Positions 37,709 through 45,289 of a stretch of DNA of 64,000 bases are shown here, one piece after another; position 1 is the stretch's first letter, and each line of letters begins with the position of its first letter. The notes under the pieces were generated by a model. The model was given only the letters and a program-made list of their open reading frames with translations. It made no database searches and was not told the DNA's origin. The translations under genes were made by a program, and so were the position numbers. The DNA is from 3-1-20CM-4-69-9 sp963833655 (GTDB lineage Bacteria > Actinomycetota > Thermoleophilia > Gaiellales > Gaiellaceae): assembly GCA_963833655.1 (NCBI GenBank), contig CAWHYL010000004.1, forward strand, positions 930,001-994,000, written 5' to 3'.

Positions 37709-39558
37709 GCCGCGCGGAGCAGCGCGGGCTCCGCGAGCAGCTCGCGGAACGTCTCCGACTCGAGCGGATGCCGGCGCGGGCCGCCGGCCTCGACGTCCAG
37801 CTCGTCGAAGATTCGCTGTGCAAGCGGCACGCGGCTGCCGTTCGCCGTCCACTGCGCGCGCAGCCACGCGTACAGCTCGTCGAACCGATCGTCCGCGTCG
37901 AAGACGCGTCGCACGACGAGCTGCGGCGCGACGGTGCCGTTCCACCGGTTCTCCTGGAGCCGGAACGCGACGTCGTAACGGCCGACGCGGCGGAAGCGGT
38001 CCAGCTGCGTCCCCTGCCCGAATGCGATCGCGCCCCCGGCGTCGCGCCCGTCGCGCTGCACCCGGAAGCGGAGATGCTTGCCGTCGCCGACCGTCGCGAG
38101 CTCGCCGAGCTCGCACCCGGGCGCGAGCAGCGTGACGTCGGGATTTCCCAGCCCGAACGGCGCTAGCCGCCGCAACTCTTCGCAGAGGGCGAGCGTCAGC
38201 TTCGCGCCGCGAGGCAGCACCGCGTCGACGACCGTCGTCGGGACGAGGTCGTCGGGCGCCAGCAACCCCTCGGCCTGCGCCGCGAACGCATCGGCGAACG
38301 GCTCGATGAACTCGGGCAGGATCGACAACCCGGCCGCCGCACGGTGCCCGCCGAAACGCTCGAGAAACTGCGCACAGCCGCCGAGCGCACCGTGCAAGTC
38401 GAACGACGCGATCGACCGGCCCGAGCCCTTCCACAGCTCGTCACCGCCGGCGAGCAGCACGACCGGCCGGTTGTAGCGCTCCACCAAGCGCGAGGCGACG
38501 ATCCCGATGACGCCCTCGTGCCAGTCCTCGCCCCAGACGACGTACGCCTTGCGGCGGCGCTTGGCCTCCGGCCATTCCTCCACCTGCGCGATCGCCGCCC
38601 GCAGGATCTTGTCCTCGACGGCCTGGCGGTCACGGTTCAGCTCCTCGAGTCGGTCGGCGAGCCGACGCGCCTCGTCTCTGTCCTCCGTCAGCAGCAGCTC
38701 GAGCGCTGCGCGCGGATGGCCGAGCCGGCCGGCGGCGTTGATGCGCGGCGCGAGCCGGAACCCGACCTGGCCGCTGTCGACTGTCGCCGGATCCACGTGC
38801 GCGACCTTCATCAGCGCCTGCAGCCCCGGCTTCTGCGTGCGCGCGAGCGTGCGGAGCCCGGAGATCGTCAGCGTCCGGTTCTCACCCAGCAGCGGGACGA
38901 CGTCCGCGATCGTCGCAAGCGCGACGAGGTCGAGGTGGCGGCGGAGGAACTCGGAGTCGGGCCCCAGCAGCGCCTCCCCGAGCTTGAAAACGACGCCGGT
39001 GCCGCACAGCTCCTTCGTCGCCACGACCGGGCAGTCCGGGAGCTCGTCGCCCGCGCGGTGGTGGTCGGTCACGACGACGTCGAGGCCGAGCTCGCGCGCC
39101 CGCTGCACCTCGTCGACGGCCGTGATGCCGCAATCGACAGTCAGGACGAGGCCGCAGCCTTCGCCGGCGAGCCGCTCGAGCGTGGTGCCGCTGACGCCGT
39201 AACCCTCGTCGAACCGGCTCGGGAGATGCCACTCGACGTCTGCCCCCAGCTCGCGCAGCACGAGCACGGCGAGAACCGTGGCGCAGATGCCGTCGACGTC
39301 GTAGTCGCCGTGCACGCAGATCCGCTGCCCCGCCGCGACGGCCGCGCGGATCCGATCGACGGCACGACCCATGTCGCGCACGAGGAACGGGTCGCTCAGC
39401 GGCTGCTCGCCGGTGAGAAACGCCCGCGCTGCGTCGGGGTCGCCGTAGCCGCGCCGGACGAGCACGCTTGCCGTGATCTCGCTGAGACCGAGCGCCTGGG
39501 CGAGGAGGTCGGCCTGCCGGTGCGGGCACGGACTGATCGTCCAGGTGCCCTCAGACAT
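37705..39558 (-). CDS. recJ: Single-stranded-DNA exonuclease RecJ
   Basis: A 617-residue DHH-family 5'-3' exonuclease for repair and recombination. Motifs in order: HGDYDVDGICATVLAVLVL, the DHH motif VTDHHRAGDELPDCPVV, RINAAGRLGHPRAALELLLT, and the DHHA1 motif FGGHRAAAGLSI, followed by an OB-like C-terminal domain. The length is normal for RecJ. It shares a divergent promoter region with the aminotransferase gene; a TACCGT box 8 bases before its ATG overlaps the -10 of that gene. The acetyltransferase follows by overlap. Confidence 0.93.
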   Translation of the reverse strand: MSEGTWTISPCPHRQADLLAQALGLSEITASVLVRRGYGDPDAARAFLTGEQPLSDPFLVRDMGRAVDRIRAAVAAGQRICVHGDYDVDGICATVLAVLVLRELGADVEWHLPSRFDEGYGVSGTTLERLAGEGCGLVLTVDCGITAVDEVQRARELGLDVVVTDHHRAGDELPDCPVVATKELCGTGVVFKLGEALLGPDSEFLRRHLDLVALATIADVVPLLGENRTLTISGLRTLARTQKPGLQALMKVAHVDPATVDSGQVGFRLAPRINAAGRLGHPRAALELLLTEDRDEARRLADRLEELNRDRQAVEDKILRAAIAQVEEWPEAKRRRKAYVVWGEDWHEGVIGIVASRLVERYNRPVVLLAGGDELWKGSGRSIASFDLHGALGGCAQFLERFGGHRAAAGLSILPEFIEPFADAFAAQAEGLLAPDDLVPTTVVDAVLPRGAKLTLALCEELRRLAPFGLGNPDVTLLAPGCELGELATVGDGKHLRFRVQRDGRDAGGAIAFGQGTQLDRFRRVGRYDVAFRLQENRWNGTVAPQLVVRRVFDADDRFDELYAWLRAQWTANGSRVPLAQRIFDELDVEAGGPRRHPLESETFRELLAEPALLRAA

Positions 39559-39565
39559 CGGCGAC

Positions 39566-39572
39566 TACGGTA
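39566..39572. promoter_or_regulatory. Overlapping divergent -10 boxes (recJ / aminotransferase)
   Basis: The heptamer TACGGTA serves as TACGGT on the plus strand (7 bases before GTG 39579) and as TACCGT on the minus strand (8 bases before ATG of recJ). Only one gene could bind polymerase at a time if both are real. Confidence 0.45.
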
Positions 39573-39578
39573 GGAGGC

Positions 39579-40712
39579 GTGTCGGACGTCGCCACCCTGC
39601 GGGACGAGTTCCTGCTCGATCCCGACGTCACGTTCCTCAATCACGGGTCGTTCGGAGCAACGCCGCGAGCGGTGTTCGAGCGCTATCAGGAATGGCAACG
39701 CGAGCTCGAGCGCGAGCCGGTGCTGTTCCTCGCGCGCCGGCTCGACGGGCTCCTCGCCGAGGCGCGCACAGCGCTCGGCGAGTACCTCGACGCCGATCCC
39801 GAGGACCTCGTCTTCGTTCCCAACGCGACCGCAGGGGTGAACATCGCGGCGTGGCCCCTCGGGCTGCAGCGGGGCGACGAGGTGCTGTCGACGAACCTCG
39901 AGTACGGCGCGCTCGACCTGACCTGGGAGCACGTGTGCGGCGACTTCGGCGCGCGCTACGTGCGCAGGCCGATTCCCCTCCCCGTTCCCGGCGATGACGA
40001 GGTGGTCGAGACGATCTGGGCCGGCGTCACCGAGCGCACGCGCGTGCTGTTCGTGAGCCATCACACGTCCTCGACCGCGCTGACACTGCCGGTGGCGGAG
40101 CTGTGTCGCCGCGCGCGCGAGCGCGGGATCGTCACCGTGATCGACGGCGCGCACGTCCCCGGGCATCTGCCGCTGAGCATCCGCGAGCTCGACCCGGACT
40201 TCTATGCCGGCAATTGCCACAAGTGGTTGTGCGCGCCGAAGGGCGCCGGCTTCCTCTACGTGCGCCGCGAGCTGCAGCCCACCGTGCATCCGCTCCTCAT
40301 CAGCTGGGGCTACGACACCGACGGCGCAAGCTTCGTCGTGCGCCACGAGCGGCAAGGCACACGCGACCCGTCCGCCTACCTGACCGTTCCGTACGCGATC
40401 GAATGGCAGGCGTCTCGTGACTGGCACCACGTTCGCGAGCGGTGTCACGAGCTCGCTCGCCGCGCTGCCGCCGAGCTCGGCCTCGCCCCCGTGGTGCCAG
40501 GCACGCAACATGGCCGCTACGGACAGATGGTGTCGCTCCGGCTCCCCGACGACGCGCCGGCCGACCTCCAGGAGCGGCTGTTCGCCGAGCACCGGATCGA
40601 GATCCCGGTGTCCGATCGCGAGCGGCCGCGGCTCATCCGCGCGTCGTTCCAGGGCTACAACGACGGGGAGGATCTCGAGCGGCTCAAGACCGCGCTCGCC
40701 GCGCTGCTGTGA
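39579..40712 (+). CDS. Class V PLP aminotransferase, isopenicillin-N epimerase-like
   Basis: A 377-residue PLP enzyme. The N-terminus FLNHGSFGATPRAVFERYQEW is typical of the isopenicillin N epimerase-like branch. PLP contacts are VTVIDGAHVPGHL (Asp) and the Schiff-base Lys in GNCHKWLCAPKGAGFL. Substrate cannot be told; cysteine desulfurase-like or racemase activity are options. No beta-lactam genes are nearby. A partial dispersed repeat is read as VVPGTQH near the C-terminal domain. Confidence 0.85.
   Translation: MSDVATLRDEFLLDPDVTFLNHGSFGATPRAVFERYQEWQRELEREPVLFLARRLDGLLAEARTALGEYLDADPEDLVFVPNATAGVNIAAWPLGLQRGDEVLSTNLEYGALDLTWEHVCGDFGARYVRRPIPLPVPGDDEVVETIWAGVTERTRVLFVSHHTSSTALTLPVAELCRRARERGIVTVIDGAHVPGHLPLSIRELDPDFYAGNCHKWLCAPKGAGFLYVRRELQPTVHPLLISWGYDTDGASFVVRHERQGTRDPSAYLTVPYAIEWQASRDWHHVRERCHELARRAAAELGLAPVVPGTQHGRYGQMVSLRLPDDAPADLQERLFAEHRIEIPVSDRERPRLIRASFQGYNDGEDLERLKTALAALL
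40493..40505 (+). repeat. Dispersed repeat core, partial
   Basis: GGTGCCAGGCACG inside the aminotransferase gene; the GAGAC half is absent. Confidence 0.4.
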
Positions 40713-40713
40713 C

Positions 40714-40911
40714 TTAAGCCGCGTAGGCGAACGGGTGCAGGAAGACGTCGAGCGCCTTGTCCGCCGGTGCCTGAACCTCGAAGCTCTCGCCGGAGCGGCT
40801 GTCGGCAACCGCGACCATCAGCTGGTTCGTCAAGCGGCTCCAGAGCAGCGAGACCTCGATGCCGTCGGCCGAGCGGTGATCCAGTTCTGTGAGGGTGAAG
40901 TCCATGCTCAT
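40714..40911 (-). CDS. Hypothetical small protein, 65 residues
   Basis: A 65-residue soluble protein beginning MSMDFTLTELDHRSADGIEVSLL and containing LTNQLMVAVADSRSGESFEV, then DKALDVFLHPFAYA. It looks like a single small beta-alpha domain. I do not know a function; similar short acidic proteins are widespread in Actinobacteria. Its stop nearly abuts the convergent aminotransferase stop. A second Met two codons in is an alternative start. Confidence 0.6.
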   Translation of the reverse strand: MSMDFTLTELDHRSADGIEVSLLWSRLTNQLMVAVADSRSGESFEVQAPADKALDVFLHPFAYAA

Positions 40912-40977
40912 GAATGTCCCACGCATCGGCCGCGCCGACCACGGAGCCATCCCCCGAATGGTTGTACGGCTGTCCCC

Positions 40978-41256
40978 CTATTCGTGGGGGAGGTTCACAC
41001 CCAGAAACGTGAGCAGAACGAGGATCGCGACGAACACCAGGCCGCCGGCGACGTAGAGCCGGGGATGGCGGCTGCGCCGCAGCGAGTCCCAGCCGATCTT
41101 TCCCCAGAAGACGGCGAGGCCCGCCACGGCGCCGACGCCGATCACGAGGACCGGCGCGAGCAGCGCCGCCCGCTGGAACGAGAGGTCGGTGATCCACACC
41201 GCAACGACGACGAGCGCTGTGACGGCGACGGACGCGGCGAACAGGCGAGTGCTCAC
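40978..41256 (-). CDS. Small membrane protein, 92 residues
   Basis: A 92-residue protein with three hydrophobic stretches: LFAASVAVTALVVVAVWITDL, ALLAPVLVIGVGAVAGLAVFW and LYVAGGLVFVAILVLLTFLG. A basic loop (DSLRRSRHPR) sits between the second and third. The GTG at 41256 is preferred because a TAGCCT box ends 8 bases upstream. Function unknown. Confidence 0.55.
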   Translation of the reverse strand: MSTRLFAASVAVTALVVVAVWITDLSFQRAALLAPVLVIGVGAVAGLAVFWGKIGWDSLRRSRHPRLYVAGGLVFVAILVLLTFLGVNLPHE

Positions 41257-41264
41257 AGATGCAA

Positions 41265-41274
41265 AGGCTATGCT
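41265..41274. promoter_or_regulatory. Overlapping divergent -10 boxes
   Basis: TAGCCT on the minus strand (41265-41270) and TATGCT on the plus strand (41269-41274) overlap by two bases and point to GTG starts 8 and 7 bases away on either side. Confidence 0.45.
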
Positions 41275-41281
41275 CGGACCC

Positions 41282-41737
41282 GTGGTGGAGGCCAACTACC
41301 TCTCGGGCGACGACTACGTCATCGAGTTTCAAGACCACCGATTCGGCTTCAACGCACACGACTTCGAGCAGCGCGTCACGGCCGCCGCGGTGCGGCTCGG
41401 GCTCGTCGCGGACAACGATCTCGACGAGGACGAGACCGCCGACCTCGTGGAGCTCGTCTGGCGCGACTGGATCGACGAGCCGCGGAGCGGGCTCGGCCGG
41501 TACCTCGTCCGACACTGGGAGCGCGTGTCGCTCGTCGGCGGCGAGTCGCTCGTCTACTGGTTGAAGAAGCTCGTCTTTCGCAGCGCCTGGCTCGACCATC
41601 GCGTGAAGGAAGGCATCCTCGACGTCGCGTGGGACGAGGAGCTGGCCGACTTCGCCTACCGCGATCCGAACGGCGACCGCGCCCTGCTCGAGCTCGCCCC
41701 CGTGCCCTCCTGGCACGAGCTGCAATTCCGGCGGTGA
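41282..41737 (+). CDS. Hypothetical acidic protein, 151 residues
   Basis: A soluble protein I do not recognise. It begins VEANYLSGDDYVIEFQDHRFGFN, has ETADLVELVWRDWIDEP and SLVYWLKKLVFRSAWLDHRVKEG in the middle, and is rich in Trp, Asp and Glu. I place the start at the GTG 7 bases after the TATGCT box; an ATG four codons upstream lies inside that box. It overlaps the following membrane protein gene by GTGA. Confidence 0.6.
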   Translation: MVEANYLSGDDYVIEFQDHRFGFNAHDFEQRVTAAAVRLGLVADNDLDEDETADLVELVWRDWIDEPRSGLGRYLVRHWERVSLVGGESLVYWLKKLVFRSAWLDHRVKEGILDVAWDEELADFAYRDPNGDRALLELAPVPSWHELQFRR

Positions 41738-42492
41738 TCCGCGCCGGCCTGATCGCCGGCTATCTCGGCGCCCTGCTGGCGGTGGACACGCAGGTCGACC
41801 TCCACGGCCAGCTCGTTCTCGGCGCGCTCACGTGGGTGGCCCTCGTCGCCGCCGCCCGGACGCTCCCCGTCGAGCGCCAGTGGCAGGTGGGCGTCGTGAT
41901 CTGCGCGGCGACGGTCGCCGAGCTCACCGGTTCGATCATCTGGGGCGTCTACACGTACCGGCTGCACAACCTGCCGACGTTCGTCCCGCCCGCGCACGGC
42001 CTCGTGTTCATCGCAGGCCTCTCGCTGAGCCAGGCGCTCCACGCCCATGCACGCGCGCTCGTCGTCGCAGCGGCGTCGATCGCTGCGACCTGGGGCGTCC
42101 TGGGCCTGACGGTGCTGCCGCGCACCGACGCGGCCGGCGCGCTCGGCGTTCCGCTCCTGCTCCTGTTCCTCTGGCGCTCTCGCGCCCGCGCCGCGTACGC
42201 GGGGGTCTTCCTCGTCGTCGCAGCGCTCGAGCTGTACGGGACGGCGATCGGAACCTGGCACTGGGCCGGCCGCCTTCCCGGCATCGGGATTCCCGACGGG
42301 AACCCGCCGAGCGGCGTCGCGTCCGGGTACGTCTGGTTCGACGTCATGGCCCTCCTCGTCGCGCCACGGCTCTTCGCGCTCGCCAGAACACGCGGCCGCG
42401 GGCACCTGGAGTCGCGTACAGACACATATGCAAGAACACGCGGCGGCCGCCAAGGCACCGCTCGCGGTGCCGACCTCAGGACGACGGGCTAG
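41734..42492 (+). CDS. Multi-pass membrane protein ending in a repeat-derived tail
   Basis: A 252-residue protein with about seven hydrophobic segments (LIAGYLGALLAVD, LVLGALTWVALVAAA, VGVVICAATVAELTGSIIWG, GLVFIAGLSLSQAL, LVVAAASIAATWGVLGL, AYAGVFLVVAALELYGT). The VYTYRLHNLPTFVPPAHG loop is distinctive and may be functional, but I cannot name the family. The last ~40 residues (RTDTYARTRGGRQGTARG) are coded by the direct repeat and hairpin described separately, so the original C-terminus has probably been replaced. Confidence 0.65.
   Translation: MIRAGLIAGYLGALLAVDTQVDLHGQLVLGALTWVALVAAARTLPVERQWQVGVVICAATVAELTGSIIWGVYTYRLHNLPTFVPPAHGLVFIAGLSLSQALHAHARALVVAAASIAATWGVLGLTVLPRTDAAGALGVPLLLLFLWRSRARAAYAGVFLVVAALELYGTAIGTWHWAGRLPGIGIPDGNPPSGVASGYVWFDVMALLVAPRLFALARTRGRGHLESRTDTYARTRGGRQGTARGADLRTTG
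42421..42450 (+). repeat. 30-bp direct repeat, unit 1
   Basis: A perfect 30-base repeat beginning GACACATATGCAAG and ending GGCGGCCGC, identical to the unit 99 bases downstream. A shorter relative (AGAACACGCGGCCGCG) occurs at 42385. Confidence 0.85.
42454..42471. repeat. Perfect hairpin between direct repeats
   Basis: GGCACCGCTCGCGGTGCC: 8-bp perfect stem with a TC centre. Confidence 0.7.
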
Positions 42493-42502
42493 CCCGTCGT
42501 CC
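42479..42502. repeat. 24-bp perfect palindrome between direct repeats
   Basis: The arm GGACGACGGGCT is followed directly by its reverse complement. The stop codon of the membrane protein gene lies at its centre (CTAG). Confidence 0.85.
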
Positions 42503-42519
42503 GTCCGAAATCGCCGACC

Positions 42520-42549
42520 GACACATATGCAAGAACACGCGGCGGCCGC
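42520..42549 (+). repeat. 30-bp direct repeat, unit 2
   Basis: Second identical unit; sequence after it (GAAGCTCTCCC) differs from that after unit 1. Confidence 0.85.
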
Positions 42550-42615
42550 GAAGCTCTCCCCGCGGCCGCCTGGCGGAAGATGTGAGCTGCGGCACCTCAC
42601 GATCCTCCTGAGACT

Positions 42616-42621
42616 CAGAAT
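42616..42621 (+). promoter_or_regulatory. CAGAAT -10-like box before the predicted RNA
   Basis: CAGAAT next to a CTGAG-A-CTCAG dyad; same hexamer as before yjbQ. It would start a transcript near 42629. Confidence 0.3.
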
Positions 42622-42628
42622 CAGCGGC

Positions 42629-42840
42629 AACGAGCGTTTCCGCCCTCCCCCTTCCGGGTGAAGTGAAGTACCGGAATGAACCACCCGAAGGGGGACGAGT
42701 CAACCGCCCTGCGTGGGCGATGCTCCAACTGTCCTCAACAGCTCTGTACTGCGGCAGAGCAGCCCCCAGAAACTGCGGCACTGCGGCGGGGTCGGACATT
42801 CGGGGCGGAACCTATGCGGCGGGTTCCGCCCTTTTTCTTT
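42629..42840 (+). ncRNA. Probable structured small RNA, about 210 nt
   Basis: This gene-free stretch has strong secondary structure on the plus strand. A hairpin pairs CCCCCTTC and GGGTG with CACCC and GAAGGGGG (around 42647-42695, loop AAGTGAAGTACCGGAATGAA). Further hairpins are CGCCC-TGCGT-GGGCG and GCTCTG-TACTGCGG-CAGAGC. It ends in an intrinsic terminator. The 5' segment TTCCGCCC can also pair with GGGCGGAA of the terminator, forming a closing stem. No downstream gene lies on this strand, so a free-standing RNA (6S-like rod, for example) is likelier than a riboswitch. I could not match it to tmRNA, SRP RNA or RNase P RNA. Confidence 0.5.
42803..42840 (+). terminator. Rho-independent terminator of the predicted RNA
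   Basis: 10-bp perfect stem GGGCGGAACC / GGTTCCGCCC with a 9-base loop, followed by TTTTTCTTT. It is the only hairpin with a T-run that I noticed in the window. Confidence 0.85.
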
Positions 42841-42854
42841 GCCGCCGGAACGGC

Positions 42855-43166
42855 CTAACTCGTCTTGCCGGGCAGCGCGAACCCCGGCTTGCGGTCTTCG
42901 TCGGCCGGGCCGAGGGTGATTCGTCGGATCGACCCGACCGGCACGATGACCTGCTCGGTCTCGACGACCAGCGTCAGGAAGCCGAAGCCCGGTTCGCTCG
43001 AGAGGGATTGCAAGCTCAGGCGCTCGCCGTCTGCGAGCTCGACCTCGACGTGGGAGCGCTCGGCCGCGTGGGTGGCCGTGTAGCCCTCGATCAGGCGGTG
43101 AATGCGCGCGACGAAGTCGTCGAGGGACGGCTCCGCGGCGCCCGGGACCCAGAGGTCCGGGCTCAA
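42855..43166 (-). CDS. Hypothetical protein coupled to ruvB
   Basis: A 103-residue protein of unknown function. It has a helical N-terminal part (LDDFVARIHRLIEGYTATH) and a beta-rich part (SHVEVELADGERLSL, FGFLTLVVETEQVIVPVGSI). The TTG start overlaps the ruvB stop (TTGA), so it should be translated with the Holliday-junction genes. Nothing in it suggests a nuclease or helicase; an SH3-like small beta barrel is a fair guess for the second half. Confidence 0.6.
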   Translation of the reverse strand: MSPDLWVPGAAEPSLDDFVARIHRLIEGYTATHAAERSHVEVELADGERLSLQSLSSEPGFGFLTLVVETEQVIVPVGSIRRITLGPADEDRKPGFALPGKTS

Positions 43167-44173
43167 AAGAGCTTCGTGTCGTCGCGCATCGCGCCGACGT
43201 GCTCGCGTCCGAGCGCCGTGATGACACGCCCGCGCGGCGTGCGCTGCAGGAACCCGAGCTGCAGGAGGTACGGCTCGTACACGTCCTCGATCGTGTCCGG
43301 CTCCTCGCCGAGCGCGACGGCCAGCGTCGAGAGCCCGACCGGCCCGCCCTCGAACTTCACGAGAATCGTGTGCAGCAGCTCGCGGTCGATCCGCTCGAGC
43401 CCGGTGCCGTCGACCTCGAGCAGCTCGAGGGCCTCGCTCGCGACCGAGTTCGTGATCACGCCGTCGTGTCGCACCTGCGCCACGTCGCGGACACGCTTGA
43501 GGATCCTGTTCGCGATGCGCGGCGTGCCACGCGAACGACGCGCGATCTCGTCGGCGGCGTCGTCCGCGACCTCGACGTCGAGAATCCGCGCCGAGCGGCG
43601 GACGATCGTCCCGAGCTCCGCGGCGTCGTAGTACTCCAACCGGAACGTCATGCCGAACCGGTCGCGCAACGGCGTCGTCAGCAACCCCGTCCGCGTCGTC
43701 GCGCCGACGAGCGTGAACGGCGGCAGGTCGAGCGTGAGCGTGCGGGCCGCGGCGCCCTGTCCGACGATGATGTCGAGCCGGAAGTCCTCGAGCGCCGGAT
43801 AGAGGATCTCCTCGATCGCACGATTCAGGCGGTGGATCTCGTCCACGAAGAGGACGTCGTGACGCTCGAGACCGGTCAGGATCGCCGCCATGTCGCCCTT
43901 GCGCTCGAGCGCGGGGCCCGCGACGCAGCGGATCCCGACGCCGAGCTCCTCGCGGACGATGTGCGCGAGGCTCGTCTTGCCGAGGCCCGGCGGACCGACG
44001 AGCAGCACGTGGTCGAGCGCCTCCTCGCGCGCCTTCGCGGCTGCGAGTGCGATCGCGAGCTGATCCTTGATGCGCTCCTGCCCGACGAACTCCGGCAGGC
44101 GGCGCGGGCGCAGCGACTGCTCGAGGTCATCCTCCTCGGGGACGACGACGGGTGCAAGGAATTGCGTGCTCAC
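43163..44173 (-). CDS. ruvB: Holliday junction branch migration motor RuvB
   Basis: A 336-residue AAA+ helicase. It has Walker A GPPGLGKTSLAHIV, Walker B DEIHRLNRAIEE, sensor 1 TLVGATTRTGLL, the arginine-finger region PLRDRFGMTFRLEYY and a C-terminal winged helix (DTIEDVYEPYLLQLGFLQRTPRGR). It drives branch migration of Holliday junctions with RuvA and RuvC, whose genes precede it; it starts one base after ruvA ends. Confidence 0.97.
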   Translation of the reverse strand: MSTQFLAPVVVPEEDDLEQSLRPRRLPEFVGQERIKDQLAIALAAAKAREEALDHVLLVGPPGLGKTSLAHIVREELGVGIRCVAGPALERKGDMAAILTGLERHDVLFVDEIHRLNRAIEEILYPALEDFRLDIIVGQGAAARTLTLDLPPFTLVGATTRTGLLTTPLRDRFGMTFRLEYYDAAELGTIVRRSARILDVEVADDAADEIARRSRGTPRIANRILKRVRDVAQVRHDGVITNSVASEALELLEVDGTGLERIDRELLHTILVKFEGGPVGLSTLAVALGEEPDTIEDVYEPYLLQLGFLQRTPRGRVITALGREHVGAMRDDTKLF

Positions 44174-44174
44174 G

Positions 44175-44741
44175 TCACGCTGCTTTCAACGCCTGGCGGA
44201 CGCGTTCCTCCGGGGGCAGTCCGGGATCGACGGTCGCGAGCGCCTGCTCGGCCTCGCCGACGGAGTACCCGAGCTCGACCAGGGCGTCGCGGGCAACCAG
44301 ATGCGGCTGTGTCCCGCCCGCGGACGAGATCGGCACCGGAGCATCGCCGAGCTTCTCCTTGAGCTCGAGCACGATCCGCTCGGCCGTCTTCTTCCCGATG
44401 CCGGGGATGGCCTGGAAGCGCGCCGTGTCCTCGAGCACGATCGCGCGCCGCAGCTCGGACGCCGGCGACCCCGAGACGATCGCGAGCGCCACCTTCGGCC
44501 CGACGCCGTTGACCGACAGGAGCTGCACGAACAGCTCGCGCTCCGCCGCTTCCGCGAACCCGTAGAGCTGCAGCGCGTCCTCGCGCACGTGGAGATACGT
44601 GTGCAGTGCGACCTCGGCCCCGCCGTCCGCGAGTCGGACGGCCGACGGCGTCGCGGCGACGAGGTAGCCGACGCCGCCGACGTCGACGACGAGCCCGTCC
44701 GGCGTGTTCGCCACGGGCCGCCCGCGCAGGCGGGCGATCAC
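44175..44741 (-). CDS. ruvA: Holliday junction DNA-binding protein RuvA
   Basis: A 188-residue RuvA: OB-fold MIARLRGRP...VDVGGVGYLV, then two helix-hairpin-helix motifs (LLSVNGVGPKVALAIV and FQAIPGIGKKTAERIVLELK), and a C-terminal UBA-like domain (ARDALVELGYSVGEAEQALA) that binds RuvB. The ATG overlaps the ruvC stop by 4 bases. Confidence 0.96.
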   Translation of the reverse strand: MIARLRGRPVANTPDGLVVDVGGVGYLVAATPSAVRLADGGAEVALHTYLHVREDALQLYGFAEAAERELFVQLLSVNGVGPKVALAIVSGSPASELRRAIVLEDTARFQAIPGIGKKTAERIVLELKEKLGDAPVPISSAGGTQPHLVARDALVELGYSVGEAEQALATVDPGLPPEERVRQALKAA

Positions 44742-45226
44742 CCGGCAATCCTCAGGAGCGGCGGCGCGAGCGCGTGGCAGATCGCGACGGCGAGCGCGTC
44801 GGACGCGTGCGACGGGGTCGGCGGAGCTTCGAGCGAGAGGATCGCCGTCACCATCTTCTGCACCTGCTGCTTCTCCGCGCGGCCGTAGCCGCAGACGACC
44901 TGCTTCACGCGTGCCGGCGCGTACTCAGCGCACTCGACGCCGGCGTTCGCGGCCGCGACCATGACGGCCCCGCGCGCCTGTCCGACGGAGAGCGCGGTGC
45001 GGGCGTCGACGCCGACGAAGGATTCCTCGAGCGCGACGGCATCCGGACGGTGCGCCTCGATGAGGCCGGCCAGTCCGTCGAAGATCGTCTTCAGGCGCAG
45101 CTCGAGGCGCTCCGCTGCGGGCGTTTGCCACCACCCGTGCTCGATGCCCCTGAGGCGCCCGTCGCTTTCGTGGACGATGCCGAACCCGCACGAAGCCGTC
45201 CCTGGATCGATGCCGATGACTTTCAC
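44738..45226 (-). CDS. ruvC: Holliday junction resolvase RuvC
   Basis: A 162-residue RNase H-fold endonuclease resolving Holliday junctions. Acidic active-site residues appear in VIGIDPGTASCGFGIV, VALEESFVG and the terminal HASDALAVAICHA. GTG start follows a TAACGT box by 6 bases, so the ruvCAB transcript is probably leaderless. Confidence 0.95.
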   Translation of the reverse strand: MKVIGIDPGTASCGFGIVHESDGRLRGIEHGWWQTPAAERLELRLKTIFDGLAGLIEAHRPDAVALEESFVGVDARTALSVGQARGAVMVAAANAGVECAEYAPARVKQVVCGYGRAEKQQVQKMVTAILSLEAPPTPSHASDALAVAICHALAPPLLRIAG

Positions 45227-45232
45227 GCAGCC

Positions 45233-45238
45233 ACGTTA
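45233..45238 (-). promoter_or_regulatory. TAACGT -10 box of ruvCAB
   Basis: On the minus strand TAACGT, 6 bases, GTG. No LexA-type box was recognised upstream, although PafBC-type control of DNA repair genes would be possible. Confidence 0.45.
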
Positions 45239-45289
45239 GGCAGCGGATCGGACGTTTCCTTCCCCGTCGCAGCGCGGAAAGACGGGTGT

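Noticed and set aside
39572..39577. AGGAGG as a ribosome binding site for the aminotransferase
   Set aside because: It ends one base before the GTG, too close to work; it is better read as the spacer after the TACGGT box.
42421..42549. CRISPR array
   Set aside because: Only two 30-base units with a 69-base gap containing palindromes, and no cas genes; a direct repeat, not a CRISPR.
42629..42840. tmRNA, SRP RNA or RNase P RNA
   Set aside because: The conserved signatures of these RNAs (tRNA-like ends with tag frame, GGAAGG tetraloop domain, GAGGAAAGTCC) are not found.
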